Source: Lachnospiraceae bacterium | Lineage (GTDB): Bacteria; Bacillota; Clostridia; Lachnospirales; Lachnospiraceae | Length of the DNA stretch: 64,000 bases | Direction: 5' to 3' | Assembly: GCA_949383255.1 (NCBI GenBank) | Contig: CASJPF010000016.1 | Location: 1 to 64,000 of the forward strand | Shown: positions 53,959 to 63,460 of the stretch, piece by piece | Layout: each line of letters starts with the position of its first letter | How positions within the stretch are numbered: position 1 is the stretch's first letter | Position numbers and translations under genes: made by a program | The notes under the pieces: model-generated | What the model was told of the DNA's origin: nothing | The model's database searches: none | The model's input: the letters and a program-made list of their open reading frames with translations, nothing else

Positions 53959-56361
53959 ATGAATTTTAGGGAGCAATTAGGAAGACAGATACTTTTTTTT
54001 GATGGTGGAATGGGGACTCTGTTGCAGGAACGCGGGCTTTTGGCAGGGGAAGTACCAGAGACATGGAACATTTTGCATCCAGAGATTATCAGACAGATTC
54101 ACAAAGAGTATCTATTGGCAGGAAGCAATATTATTTCTGCCAATACCTTTGGGGTAAATGCATTTAAGTGCAAAAATTTGGAGTATACTGTGAATGAGCT
54201 TGTGACAGCAGGCGTTCGCCTTGTCAGAGAGGCAATGGGAGAAGTGCACAGTAGTCAGCCTATGTATGCAGCGCTTGATATTGGTTCTATTGGAAAATTG
54301 TTAAAGCCGCTGGGGGAAGTTTCTTTTGATGAGGCATACAAGGTTTTTCAGGAGATTGTTATAGCAGGGAACCAAGCAGAGACAGATTTGATTTTGATAG
54401 AGACGGTCAGTGATTCCTATGAGATAAAAGCGGCAGTTCTTGCAGCGAAGGAGAATAGTAATTTGCCAGTTGTCGTCACAATGATTTTTGATGAGAATGG
54501 AAAGCTGCTGACAGGCGGTGATGTGGCAAGTGTCACAGCAATGCTTGAAGGATTGGGTGTTGACGCTATTGGTTTTAATTGCGGGTTGGGTCCAGAGCAG
54601 ATGAAGAAACTGCTGCCACAGTTGACTGCGTGTTGCTCTTTACCTATAGTGATGAATCCCAATGCTGGGCTTCCAGTTGTTGTAAATGGACAGACAACAT
54701 TTGAGGTGGAACCAGAGGAGTTTGCACAGAGTATGAGGACGCTAGTAGAAATGGGAGCAAGTGTGGTTGGCGGTTGCTGCGGTACAACACCATTGCATAT
54801 TAAGCGTGTCGTGGAACTCTGTAAAAATATAGAGATTGCACCGGTTACTGACAAAAAACTGACAGTTGTGTCATCTTACAATCATGCGGTTTATTTTACC
54901 AAAAAACCATTGATTATTGGCGAGCGTATCAATCCAACCGGCAAGTCTAAGTTTAAGCAGGCGTTGCGTGATCATGATATGGAATATCTCTATAAAGAAG
55001 GGCTTGTGCAGGAAGAAAAGGGCGCGCATATTTTAGACGTCAATGTGGGATTGCCTGAAATTGATGAGCCGCAGCTAATGGAGGAGACAGTCACTGGAAT
55101 ACAGGCGATTATTGATTTGCCGTTGCAAATTGATACATCCAACACAGAGGCAATGGAGCGGGGATTGCGATATTATAATGGAAAACCAATGTTAAACTCT
55201 GTAAATGGCAAGAAGGAATCAATGGAAAGTGTCTTTCCGATTGCAAAAAAATATGGTGCAGTATTGGTTTGCCTTTGTCTTGATGAGGGCGGGATTCCTG
55301 AGACCGTTGAGGGGCGGTTGCAAGTGGCAGAAAAGATTGTCAAAACGGCTGCACAATATGGTATTCCTAAGAAAAATTTAGTGATGGATGCGCTTGTGCT
55401 TACGATTAGCACGGGAAAGGACAATGCAAATATCACACTGGAAGCGCTGCGCAGAATCCGTTATGAGATGGGGCTTCACACAGTACTTGGTGTGTCAAAT
55501 ATTTCGTTTGGATTGCCGGAGAGAAGTCGTATTAACACTGCATTTTTTACAATGGCAATGAACAATGGACTGAGCGCAGGAATTGTGAATCCTTCGAGCG
55601 AGCCAATGATGTCCGCCTACTATAGTTTTAATGCGCTGATTGGTGAGGACAATCAGTGCAGTGCATATATTGCAAATGCATCACAGACAATAGACAAGCC
55701 TAGTGTATCTTCTACAAAAAGCAGTGTGTATACATTAGATGAGGCAATTATTAAAGGTTTAGCAGAGAGTGCCAGCGAGGAGACAATCAAGTTGTTAGAG
55801 CAAAATATGGATGCGCTGTCTATTATCAACGAAAAATTAATTCCAGCATTGGATGTGGTGGGAAAAGGATTTGAGGAAAAGAAGATGTTTCTTCCACAGT
55901 TGTTGATGAGTGCAGAGGCGGCGAAGGCATCTTTTGAGGCAATCAAGGCAACTTTGTCAAAACAGGGAAAAGACAGCGAGAGCAAAGGAAAAATTGTGAT
56001 TGCCACAGTTAAGGGCGACATTCATGATATTGGTAAGAATATTGTGAAGACATTACTAGAAAACTATGGTTTTGAGATGATTGATCTTGGAAAGGATGTG
56101 GACCCGGAACAGATCCTAAAAACAGTACAGGAGCAGCAAGTAAAATTAGTCGGGCTTAGTGCACTTATGACAACTACTGTTGTTAATATGGAGGCGACAA
56201 TCAAACTTTTGCGGGAACATAATGTGAATTGTAAAGTTATGGTGGGCGGTGCTGTGCTCACACAGGAGTATGCAGATATGATTGGTGCAGATTTTTATTC
56301 AAAGGATGCTATGGGATCTGTGCGGTATGCAAATGCGCTTTATGAGCGGGGAGAATTGTAA
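53959..56361 (+). CDS. metH: Cobalamin-dependent methionine synthase
   Basis: An 800-residue MetH lacking the activation domain (encoded upstream). Domain order: homocysteine S-methyltransferase barrel (FDGGMGTLLQERG; zinc Cys in GFNCGLG and GGCCGT), pterin-binding barrel (about 315-580; IIGERINPTGK), a helical cap and the B12-binding domain with GDIHDIGKN, where His689 is the lower axial cobalt ligand. It makes methionine from homocysteine and methyl-THF. GGGGGAG precedes ATG 53959. The stop codon lies inside the left arm of a repeat. Confidence 0.96.
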   Translation: MNFREQLGRQILFFDGGMGTLLQERGLLAGEVPETWNILHPEIIRQIHKEYLLAGSNIISANTFGVNAFKCKNLEYTVNELVTAGVRLVREAMGEVHSSQPMYAALDIGSIGKLLKPLGEVSFDEAYKVFQEIVIAGNQAETDLILIETVSDSYEIKAAVLAAKENSNLPVVVTMIFDENGKLLTGGDVASVTAMLEGLGVDAIGFNCGLGPEQMKKLLPQLTACCSLPIVMNPNAGLPVVVNGQTTFEVEPEEFAQSMRTLVEMGASVVGGCCGTTPLHIKRVVELCKNIEIAPVTDKKLTVVSSYNHAVYFTKKPLIIGERINPTGKSKFKQALRDHDMEYLYKEGLVQEEKGAHILDVNVGLPEIDEPQLMEETVTGIQAIIDLPLQIDTSNTEAMERGLRYYNGKPMLNSVNGKKESMESVFPIAKKYGAVLVCLCLDEGGIPETVEGRLQVAEKIVKTAAQYGIPKKNLVMDALVLTISTGKDNANITLEALRRIRYEMGLHTVLGVSNISFGLPERSRINTAFFTMAMNNGLSAGIVNPSSEPMMSAYYSFNALIGEDNQCSAYIANASQTIDKPSVSSTKSSVYTLDEAIIKGLAESASEETIKLLEQNMDALSIINEKLIPALDVVGKGFEEKKMFLPQLLMSAEAAKASFEAIKATLSKQGKDSESKGKIVIATVKGDIHDIGKNIVKTLLENYGFEMIDLGKDVDPEQILKTVQEQQVKLVGLSALMTTTVVNMEATIKLLREHNVNCKVMVGGAVLTQEYADMIGADFYSKDAMGSVRYANALYERGEL

Positions 56362-56543
56362 CAGTTCAGCCATGCCATTCATAAGTCGCCAGAATGCACA
56401 TTTTCGCCAATGATATTCGATCTTTGCCGGTGACTTATTTCATGATGGGCGTTTGCCTTATAGAATTAATTGTACAAATTGTCCTTAGTGAGCAAGCTTC
56501 CACGTACAATTTCCACAATCAATTCTGCATGACTGAACTGTTA
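56359..56543. repeat. MITE-like element with 17-bp inverted ends
   Basis: A 185-bp segment whose ends are inverted repeats: 56359-56375 (TAACAGTTCAGCCATGC) and 56527-56543 (GCATGACTGAACTGTTA), with one G-T mismatch. Internal arms include ATAAGTCGCC paired to GGTGACTTAT. The left end begins with the metH stop codon. A copy of the 12-nt core (GCATGGCTGAAC) occurs at 42206-42217. Confidence 0.6.
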
Positions 56544-56573
56544 CGAAGAATTATGAAAAATCTCAAGAAAGAC

Positions 56574-56602
56574 TTTACAAATAGAAAAAAATTTTTTATA
56601 AT
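56574..56602 (+). promoter_or_regulatory. gltB promoter
   Basis: TTTACA at 56574-56579, 17 bp and TATAAT at 56597-56602, giving a leader of about 110 nt. Confidence 0.65.
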
Positions 56603-56637
56603 GTGTAGAGTGTAGAAAAATAGAAGATTAAATTCAG

Positions 56638-56680
56638 AGCAACCAAAGACGGTTAATAGCTGTTTTTTGGTTGCTTTTTT
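56638..56680 (+). terminator. Terminator hairpin in the gltB leader
   Basis: AGCAACCAAA pairs TTTTGGTTGCT, followed by TTTTTT. It lies downstream of the gltB promoter and 42 nt before the gene, so it may be an attenuator; alternatively it ends transcripts from metH. Confidence 0.6.
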
Positions 56681-56721
56681 AAATGAAAGCGAAAAGCGAT
56701 TAAAGAGAAGGAGAGAATGAA

Positions 56722-59700
56722 ATGTTTGATGCAAAGAGGAATGTTCCTGAAGCACCACTTTACAGGGCAGAATTTGAACATGATAACTGTGGTATTGGTG
56801 CGGTTGTGAACGTTAAAGGGACAAAGACGCGTGAGACTGTGGAGAATGCTCTAAAAATTGTGGAGAATCTGGAACATAGAGCCGGAAAGGACGCAGAAGG
56901 AAAAACAGGTGATGGCGTGGGAATTTTAGTTCAGATTTGTCATGACTTTTTTGTGGGGGTCACAAAACCCCTTGGCATTGTACTTGGCAGTGAACGTGAG
57001 TACGGTGTAGGAATGTTTTTCTTTCCGCAAGATGAGCTTAAGAGAAATCAGGCAAAAAAGATGTTTGAGATTATTGTAGAAAAAGAAGAGCTGGAATTTC
57101 TTGGATGGAGAGAAGTGCCTTGCGTTCCGGATGTGCTGGGACATAAGGCAGTGGAGTGTATGCCTTATATTATGCAGGCGTTTGTAAAGAAACCGACAAA
57201 TGTGGAGAAGGGACTTGCTTTTGACAGGAAGCTATACATTGCAAGGCGTGTTTTTGAGCAAAGCTCTGACAATACTTATGTGGTATCGTTAAGTAGTAGA
57301 ACTATTGTTTACAAAGGAATGTTTCTTGTAAAACAGCTTAGAACATTTTTTAAGGATTTGCAGAGCGAGCATTATATTTCTGCAATTGCAATTGTGCACT
57401 CTCGTTTTTCTACAAATACAAATCCAAGTTGGGAGCGGGCACATCCAAATCGCTTTATTGTACATAATGGTGAGATTAACACAATACGCGGAAATGTAGA
57501 TAAAATGGTTGCGCGCGAAGAAAATATGGAATCTGCGTTTTTAAGTCATGAGTTTCATAAGGTATTGCCAGTGGTCAACGCACAGGGTTCTGACTCTGCC
57601 ATGCTTGATAATACATTAGAATTTCTTGTGATGAGTGGTATGGACCTTCCTCTTGCAGTTATGATTACAATACCAGAGCCGTGGGCAAACAACAAGACAA
57701 TGTCTCAGTCCAAAAAGGATTTCTATCAGTATTATGCGACAATGATGGAGCCGTGGGATGGTCCAGCGTCCATTTTGTTTTCCGATGGAGATATTATGGG
57801 TGCTGTGCTTGACCGTAACGGACTCAGACCATCGCGCTATTACATTACTTCTGATAATCAGCTAATATTGTCTTCGGAGGTTGGTGTGCTTCCAATTGAC
57901 GCGTCAAAAATAATAAAAAAAGACAGACTGCGGCCCGGTAAAATGCTTTTGGTGGACACTGTAAAAGGGGAGGTGGTTGATGATGACACACTCAAAGAGA
58001 AATATGCAAAGAGTCATCCTTATGGGGAGTGGTTGGATTCAAACCTTGTCACATTAAGAGAATTAAAGATTCCAAATGTGAGGGTGCCGGCGTTCTCCGA
58101 TGAGGAGAGGCAGCGTATGCAGAAGGCATTCGGGTACACTTATGACGAATTGAAAACAAGCATTCTGCCAATGGCCAAAAATGGCGGGGAAAGTATTGGT
58201 GCAATGGGAGTTGACACTCCCATTCCAGTTTTGTCTAAGACACATCACCAGTTGTCACACTATTTTAAACAACAGTTTGCACAGGTGACAAATCCTCCTA
58301 TTGATGCAATTCGTGAGGAGGTAGTCACATCAACAACTGTTTATATAGGAAAGGATGGAAATCTTCTGCATGATACAGAAAAAAACTGCAATGTGTTGAA
58401 AGTCAACAATCCAATTTTAACCATCACAGACCTTTTAAAGATTAAAAATATGAAGCGGGAAGGATTTCGAGTTGAGGTTATTCCAATCATTTATTATAAG
58501 AATACGAGTTTGGAGCGTGCTATTGACCGTCTGTATGTGGAAGCCGACCGCGCATATCGTGAGGGAGTTAATATTATTATTTTATCGGACCGCGGTGTGG
58601 ATGAGAATCATGTTGCGATTCCCTCCTTGCTTGCTGTATCTGCAATGCAAAAGCATTTGATACGCACAAAGAAACGAACAAGTGTTGCACTTATTATTGA
58701 GTCCGCAGAGCCTAGAGAAGTACATGATTTTGCGGCACTTATTGGCTATGGTGCCTGTGCGGTAAACCCTTATCTGGCGCAGGAGTCTATTAAAGAGCTC
58801 ATTGACAACGGAATGTTAGATAAGGATTACCATGCGGCAGTCGATGACTATAATGATGCGATTTTACATGGTATTGTAAAGATTGCATCTAAGATGGGAA
58901 TATCCACAATTCAGTCCTACCAAGGTTCTCAGATTTTTGAGGCGATTGGTATTGATGCAAATGTAGTAAATAAGTATTTTACCAACACGATTTGCAGAGT
59001 GGGTGGTATTACATTGGAGGATATTGCAAAAGAAGTGGATGCTTTGCACTCGCTTGCTTTTGATCCGCTTGGTCTTGCGACAGATTTGACACTAGATAGC
59101 CCAGGACAGCATAAGTCACGTGGTGGCGGAGAGGAGCATTTGTATAATCCTGCCACAATTCATATGTTGCAGCAGTCTACACAGAGAGGAGATTATGCAC
59201 TGTTTAAACAGTATTCAGATTTGATTGACAATGAGAACAGCATTCGCAATATTCGAGGGCTGATGGATTTTAATTATCCACGAAAGAGCATTCCTATTGA
59301 TGAGGTTGAGAGTGTGGAGAGTATTGTCACTCGTTTTAAGACCGGGGCAATGTCTTATGGATCGATATCCAAAGAGGCGCATGAAACACTTGCGATTGCA
59401 ATGAATACTCTTCACGGAAAATCAAATTCTGGTGAGGGCGGTGAGGATTTGGACCGCATGGTAATTGGTCTAGATGGTTTAAACCGCTGTTCTGCGATTA
59501 AGCAGGTGGCAAGTGGGCGGTTTGGTGTTACCAGTAAATATCTGGTGAGTGCACAGGAAATCCAGATTAAGATGGCACAGGGAGCAAAACCGGGTGAAGG
59601 TGGACATTTACCGGCGGGTAAAGTGTATCCGTGGGTGGCAAAGACAAGACATTCTACGCCCGGTGTTGGCTTGATTTCACCGCCGCCGCATCATGATATA

Positions 59701-61263
59701 TATTCAATAGAGGATTTGGCACAGTTAATTTATGACTTGAAAAATTCAAATAAAGAAGCACGGATTAGTGTGAAATTAGTATCTGAGGCAGGTGTCGGTA
59801 CTGTTGCAGCAGGCGTTGCAAAGGCAGGTGCACAAGTGGTATTAATATCAGGTTATGATGGTGGTACGGGTGCGGCGCCAAAGAGTTCGATTCACAATGC
59901 CGGGCTTCCGTGGGAACTTGGATTGGCAGAGACACACCAGACATTAATACAAAATGGACTAAGAAATAAAGTTCGCATTGAGACAGATGGGAAACTAATG
60001 ACAGGGCGTGATGTTGCTATCGCTGCAATTCTTGGTGCGGAGGAGTTTGGTTTTGCAACAGCTCCATTAGTGACAATGGGATGCGTGATGATGCGTGTGT
60101 GCAATCTTGACACTTGTCCGGTAGGAATTGCAACACAAAATCCAGAACTTCGGAAGCGTTTTAAAGGAAAACCAGAATATGTTATGAATTTTATGAGATT
60201 TATTGCGCAGGAGCTTCGAGAGTATATGGCAAAGCTCGGTGTCAGGACAGTTGATGATTTGGTTGGACGCACAGATTTATTAAAAATGAAAGAGACGCTT
60301 CCTAAGGGTACAGTGAAGCTTGATTTAAGTTTGATATTGAATAATCCTTATCAAGCAGAAAAAGTCGTGTTTGATCCTCGGCACAGTTATGATTTTGAGT
60401 TGGAAAAGACGTTGGATGAAAAGGTTTTGTTAAAACAGTTTGGCGGTGCACTTGCGTCTGGCAAGAAGAAAAGTATTACAGTGGAAGTTACCAACACAGA
60501 CCGTTCTTTTGGAACAATATTTGGTTCAGAAATTACAAAGCGGTATCATGATACATTGGAGGATGATACATTTCATGTACATTGTAATGGTGCAGGCGGA
60601 CAGAGTTTTGGCGCATTTATACCAAATGGTCTTACATTGGAGTTAGTTGGAGATTCCAATGACTATTTTGGAAAAGGTTTATCTGGTGGCAAGTTAATTG
60701 TCTATCCACCGAAAGGGAGCAACTTTAAGCAGGACGAGAATATTATTGTCGGCAATGTGGCGCTGTATGGTGCGACAAGTGGAAAGGCATTTATTAACGG
60801 CGTGGCCGGTGAGCGGTTTTGTGTTAGAAATTCGGGTGCGCTTGCAGTAGTCGAGGGTGTGGGAGACCACGGCTGTGAGTATATGACAGGCGGGCGTGTT
60901 GTGGTGCTTGGCGGTACGGGCAAAAATTTTGCAGCAGGTATGAGCGGCGGTATTGCATATGTGCTTGACGAAGAAAATGACTTATATATGCGGGTTAACA
61001 AAGAGATGGTTTCCATGAGTGAAATTTCAAATAAATATGATGTAATTGAGTTAAAAGAAATGATTGAAAACCATGTAAAATACACTAATTCTGCAAAGGG
61101 CAGAGAGATTTTAGATAATTTTGGCATATATTTGCCAAAATTTAAGAAGATAATCCCTTATGATTACGAGCGAATGCTTAAGACCATTGTACAGATGGAG
61201 GAGAAGGGACTCAGTGCAGAGCAGGCGCAGATAGAGGCATTTTACGCCAACACGCGCAAGTAA
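56722..61263 (+). CDS. gltB: Glutamate synthase, large subunit
   Basis: A 1513-residue NADPH-dependent GOGAT alpha subunit. A 22-residue propeptide precedes the nucleophile Cys23 (HDNCGIGAVV) of the glutaminase domain. The central domain and FMN-binding synthase barrel (VLISGYDGGTGAAPKSS) follow, with the [3Fe-4S] cysteines in CVMMRVCNLDTCPVG, then the GXGXG beta-helix (GGQSFGAF, GSNDYFG-like). It forms glutamate from glutamine and 2-oxoglutarate. The start ATG 56722 has GGAGAG upstream. Confidence 0.97.
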   Translation: MFDAKRNVPEAPLYRAEFEHDNCGIGAVVNVKGTKTRETVENALKIVENLEHRAGKDAEGKTGDGVGILVQICHDFFVGVTKPLGIVLGSEREYGVGMFFFPQDELKRNQAKKMFEIIVEKEELEFLGWREVPCVPDVLGHKAVECMPYIMQAFVKKPTNVEKGLAFDRKLYIARRVFEQSSDNTYVVSLSSRTIVYKGMFLVKQLRTFFKDLQSEHYISAIAIVHSRFSTNTNPSWERAHPNRFIVHNGEINTIRGNVDKMVAREENMESAFLSHEFHKVLPVVNAQGSDSAMLDNTLEFLVMSGMDLPLAVMITIPEPWANNKTMSQSKKDFYQYYATMMEPWDGPASILFSDGDIMGAVLDRNGLRPSRYYITSDNQLILSSEVGVLPIDASKIIKKDRLRPGKMLLVDTVKGEVVDDDTLKEKYAKSHPYGEWLDSNLVTLRELKIPNVRVPAFSDEERQRMQKAFGYTYDELKTSILPMAKNGGESIGAMGVDTPIPVLSKTHHQLSHYFKQQFAQVTNPPIDAIREEVVTSTTVYIGKDGNLLHDTEKNCNVLKVNNPILTITDLLKIKNMKREGFRVEVIPIIYYKNTSLERAIDRLYVEADRAYREGVNIIILSDRGVDENHVAIPSLLAVSAMQKHLIRTKKRTSVALIIESAEPREVHDFAALIGYGACAVNPYLAQESIKELIDNGMLDKDYHAAVDDYNDAILHGIVKIASKMGISTIQSYQGSQIFEAIGIDANVVNKYFTNTICRVGGITLEDIAKEVDALHSLAFDPLGLATDLTLDSPGQHKSRGGGEEHLYNPATIHMLQQSTQRGDYALFKQYSDLIDNENSIRNIRGLMDFNYPRKSIPIDEVESVESIVTRFKTGAMSYGSISKEAHETLAIAMNTLHGKSNSGEGGEDLDRMVIGLDGLNRCSAIKQVASGRFGVTSKYLVSAQEIQIKMAQGAKPGEGGHLPAGKVYPWVAKTRHSTPGVGLISPPPHHDIYSIEDLAQLIYDLKNSNKEARISVKLVSEAGVGTVAAGVAKAGAQVVLISGYDGGTGAAPKSSIHNAGLPWELGLAETHQTLIQNGLRNKVRIETDGKLMTGRDVAIAAILGAEEFGFATAPLVTMGCVMMRVCNLDTCPVGIATQNPELRKRFKGKPEYVMNFMRFIAQELREYMAKLGVRTVDDLVGRTDLLKMKETLPKGTVKLDLSLILNNPYQAEKVVFDPRHSYDFELEKTLDEKVLLKQFGGALASGKKKSITVEVTNTDRSFGTIFGSEITKRYHDTLEDDTFHVHCNGAGGQSFGAFIPNGLTLELVGDSNDYFGKGLSGGKLIVYPPKGSNFKQDENIIVGNVALYGATSGKAFINGVAGERFCVRNSGALAVVEGVGDHGCEYMTGGRVVVLGGTGKNFAAGMSGGIAYVLDEENDLYMRVNKEMVSMSEISNKYDVIELKEMIENHVKYTNSAKGREILDNFGIYLPKFKKIIPYDYERMLKTIVQMEEKGLSAEQAQIEAFYANTRK

Positions 61264-61283
61264 GATAGGAGGACATTGTTGAA

Positions 61284-62789
61284 ATGGGAAAACCAACAGG
61301 ATTTTTAGATTATGAGAGAAAAACTTCCATGACAGAGGTGCCAGAAGAAAGAATCAAACACTTTAATGAATTTCATGAGTATCTTCCTATGGAGGAACAG
61401 CAAAAACAGGGAGCAAGATGTATGGAGTGCGGTGTGCCATTTTGCCAGTCAGGAATGACAATTGCTGGAATGACTTCTGGTTGCCCACTGCATAATTTGG
61501 TTCCAGAGTGGAATGATTTGGTTTATACAGGAAATTGGGAGCGCGCTTATAATCGACTGAAAAAGACTAATAATTTTCCGGAATTTACGTCGCGGGTATG
61601 CCCAGCACTCTGTGAAAATGCATGCACTTGCGGATTGAATGGAGACGCAGTCGCAACGAAAGAAAATGAGTATGTTATTATTGAGAACGCGTACAAGATG
61701 GGCTTTGCAGCTGCAAAGCCACCAAAAGTCCGCACAAACAAAACGGTAGCTGTGATTGGAAGTGGTCCTTCAGGACTTACTGTGGCTGACCAGCTAAATA
61801 AACGGGGGCATAATGTCACTGTGTTTGAGCGCAGTGACCGCCTTGGCGGACTGTTGATGTATGGGATTCCAAATATGAAATTGGAAAAGCACATTATTGA
61901 TCGTAAGATTCAGGTGATGGAGGAGGAAGGTGTTAAATTTTTTACGAATACAGATATCGGGCGCGATGTCAAGTCCAAGAAACTTGTGGAGGGATTTGAC
62001 AGGATTGTGTTTGCCTGTGGTGCTTCTAATCCAAGAGATATCAACGTACAAGGGAGAGATGCAAAAGGAATTTATTTTGCGGTAGATTTTTTGACAGGAG
62101 TGACAAAAAGTCTTCTGGATTCTAATTTGGAAGATAATGCTTATATCTCTGCAAAAGGAAAAGATGTGGTTATTATTGGAGGTGGGGATACAGGAAATGA
62201 CTGTGTTGGCACGGTGATTAGACTTGAGGCAAAATCGGTCGTTCAAATTGAAATGATGCCCAAATCTCCTGACACCAGAGCAGCAGATAATCCGTGGCCG
62301 GAGTGGTCCAAAGTCTGCAAGACAGACTATGGTCAGGAGGAGGCGATTGCTCTCTTTGGACAAGATCCACGTATCTATGAATCCACAGTCAAGGAATTTC
62401 TTAAAGATAAGGATGGAAATTTGATTGGTGTTAAAATTGTAAAACTTACATGGGAAAATGATTTGGAAACTGGCAGAAGGAGTAGCAAGGAGATTGAGGG
62501 GAGCGAACAAATATTAGATGCACAATTAGTTCTGATTGCAGCAGGCTTTCTTGGCAGTCAGAAATATGTTACAGATGCATTTAATCTTGAATTGGATCCG
62601 CGCTCAAATGTCAAGACAGATTTAGGAAGATTTAGGACTAGTGTGGAAAATATCTTTGTCACAGGAGATATGCACATCGGGCAGTCGCTTGTAGTGAAGG
62701 CAATTCGGCAAGGACGCGAGTGTGCAAGAGAGGTCGATGAAAGTCTGATGGGATACTCTAACATGTATAGTGAACTACCCATTGTTTAA
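61284..62789 (+). CDS. gltD: Glutamate synthase, small subunit
   Basis: A 501-residue beta subunit with two N-terminal [4Fe-4S] motifs (CMECGVPFC; CPALCENACTCG), an FAD site (VAVIGSGPSGLTVADQL at about 149-165) and an NADPH site (VVIIGGGDTGNDC). It passes electrons from NADPH to GltB. GGAGG precedes ATG 61284, 21 nt after gltB, so they form one operon. Confidence 0.97.
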   Translation: MGKPTGFLDYERKTSMTEVPEERIKHFNEFHEYLPMEEQQKQGARCMECGVPFCQSGMTIAGMTSGCPLHNLVPEWNDLVYTGNWERAYNRLKKTNNFPEFTSRVCPALCENACTCGLNGDAVATKENEYVIIENAYKMGFAAAKPPKVRTNKTVAVIGSGPSGLTVADQLNKRGHNVTVFERSDRLGGLLMYGIPNMKLEKHIIDRKIQVMEEEGVKFFTNTDIGRDVKSKKLVEGFDRIVFACGASNPRDINVQGRDAKGIYFAVDFLTGVTKSLLDSNLEDNAYISAKGKDVVIIGGGDTGNDCVGTVIRLEAKSVVQIEMMPKSPDTRAADNPWPEWSKVCKTDYGQEEAIALFGQDPRIYESTVKEFLKDKDGNLIGVKIVKLTWENDLETGRRSSKEIEGSEQILDAQLVLIAAGFLGSQKYVTDAFNLELDPRSNVKTDLGRFRTSVENIFVTGDMHIGQSLVVKAIRQGRECAREVDESLMGYSNMYSELPIV

Positions 62790-62899
62790 TACATATTAGC
62801 ATAGGTGTGTTAATTTCTTCTTTCATAATTGTTTGGTTAATATATTAAAGTTGGAATATTTTAAAAAAAAGAAAAAATTTTTATATAAAATGAAAGGGT

Positions 62900-62928
62900 T
62901 TGACTTGGTGGAACGTATCTAATATAGA
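62900..62928 (+). promoter_or_regulatory. Promoter of the repeat-protein gene
   Basis: TTGACT at 62900-62905, 17 bp, TATAGA at 62923-62928. Confidence 0.5.
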
Positions 62929-62964
62929 AACTTAAAAATATATTATGAAATAAAGGAGAAAGAC

Positions 62965-63357
62965 ATGAAAAAAATTTTGGCAGGTATTGCAACAATGGCA
63001 GCCGTATTTACGATTAGTAGTTCAACAGCATTTGCAGCAGAGGTGGCGATTGCACCTGAGAATTTGGAGATAAGTATAGAAACAATCTGTGGTTATTGTG
63101 GTGTTTCTTGCTCCTTTGTAGATGCAGACGGAGATGGAATTTGTGACAACTATAGTACATATGGCTGTGGAATGGGAGTCGGATTTGTAGATGCAGACGG
63201 AGATGGAATTTGTGACAACTATAGTACATATGGCTGTGGAATGGGAGTCGGATTTGTAGATGCAGACGGAGATGGAATCTGTGATAATTATGGTACATAT
63301 GGATGTGGACGTGGTCGAGGAGGTCGTGGATGCGGACGCGGCAGATATTGGAGATAA
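62965..63357 (+). CDS. Secreted protein with DxDxDG repeats
   Basis: A 130-residue exported protein. Residues 1-25 are a signal peptide (KKILAGIATMAAVFTISSST, ending AFA-A). Three 23-residue repeats start at residues 51, 74 and 97; each opens with FVDADGDGICDNY (DxDxDGxxD, a calcium-binding EF-hand-like loop) and continues with a Gly/Cys part (TYGCGMGVG). The tail is Arg/Gly-rich (GRGRGGRGCGRGR). The repeats are nearly identical in DNA. AAAGGAG precedes ATG 62965. Confidence 0.85.
   Translation: MKKILAGIATMAAVFTISSSTAFAAEVAIAPENLEISIETICGYCGVSCSFVDADGDGICDNYSTYGCGMGVGFVDADGDGICDNYSTYGCGMGVGFVDADGDGICDNYGTYGCGRGRGGRGCGRGRYWR
63115..63321 (+). repeat. Three 69-bp tandem repeats
   Basis: Copies begin at 63115, 63184 and 63253. 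The first two are almost identical; the third diverges toward its end. They code for the DxDxDG units. Confidence 0.85.
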
Positions 63358-63410
63358 GATTTGTGCGCCACATTGGCGGCATAGTTCCTCGGTATGAGTT
63401 TATGCATAAA

Positions 63411-63448
63411 AAAGCCTATTTTAAGGAAATTTCCTTAAAATAGGCTTT
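63411..63448. terminator. Bidirectional terminator
   Basis: A nearly perfect palindrome (AAAGCCTATTTTAAGGAAA with its complement, 19 bp per arm) between convergent genes. Confidence 0.8.
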
Positions 63449-63460
63449 AGAACAAATGTT

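Noticed and set aside
56394-56615. 73-codon frame between metH and gltB
   Set aside because: It lies within the inverted-repeat element and crosses the gltB promoter, with no ribosome binding site.
61794-62510. 238-codon minus-strand frame inside gltD
   Set aside because: Shadow frame opposite conserved NADPH-binding coding sequence.
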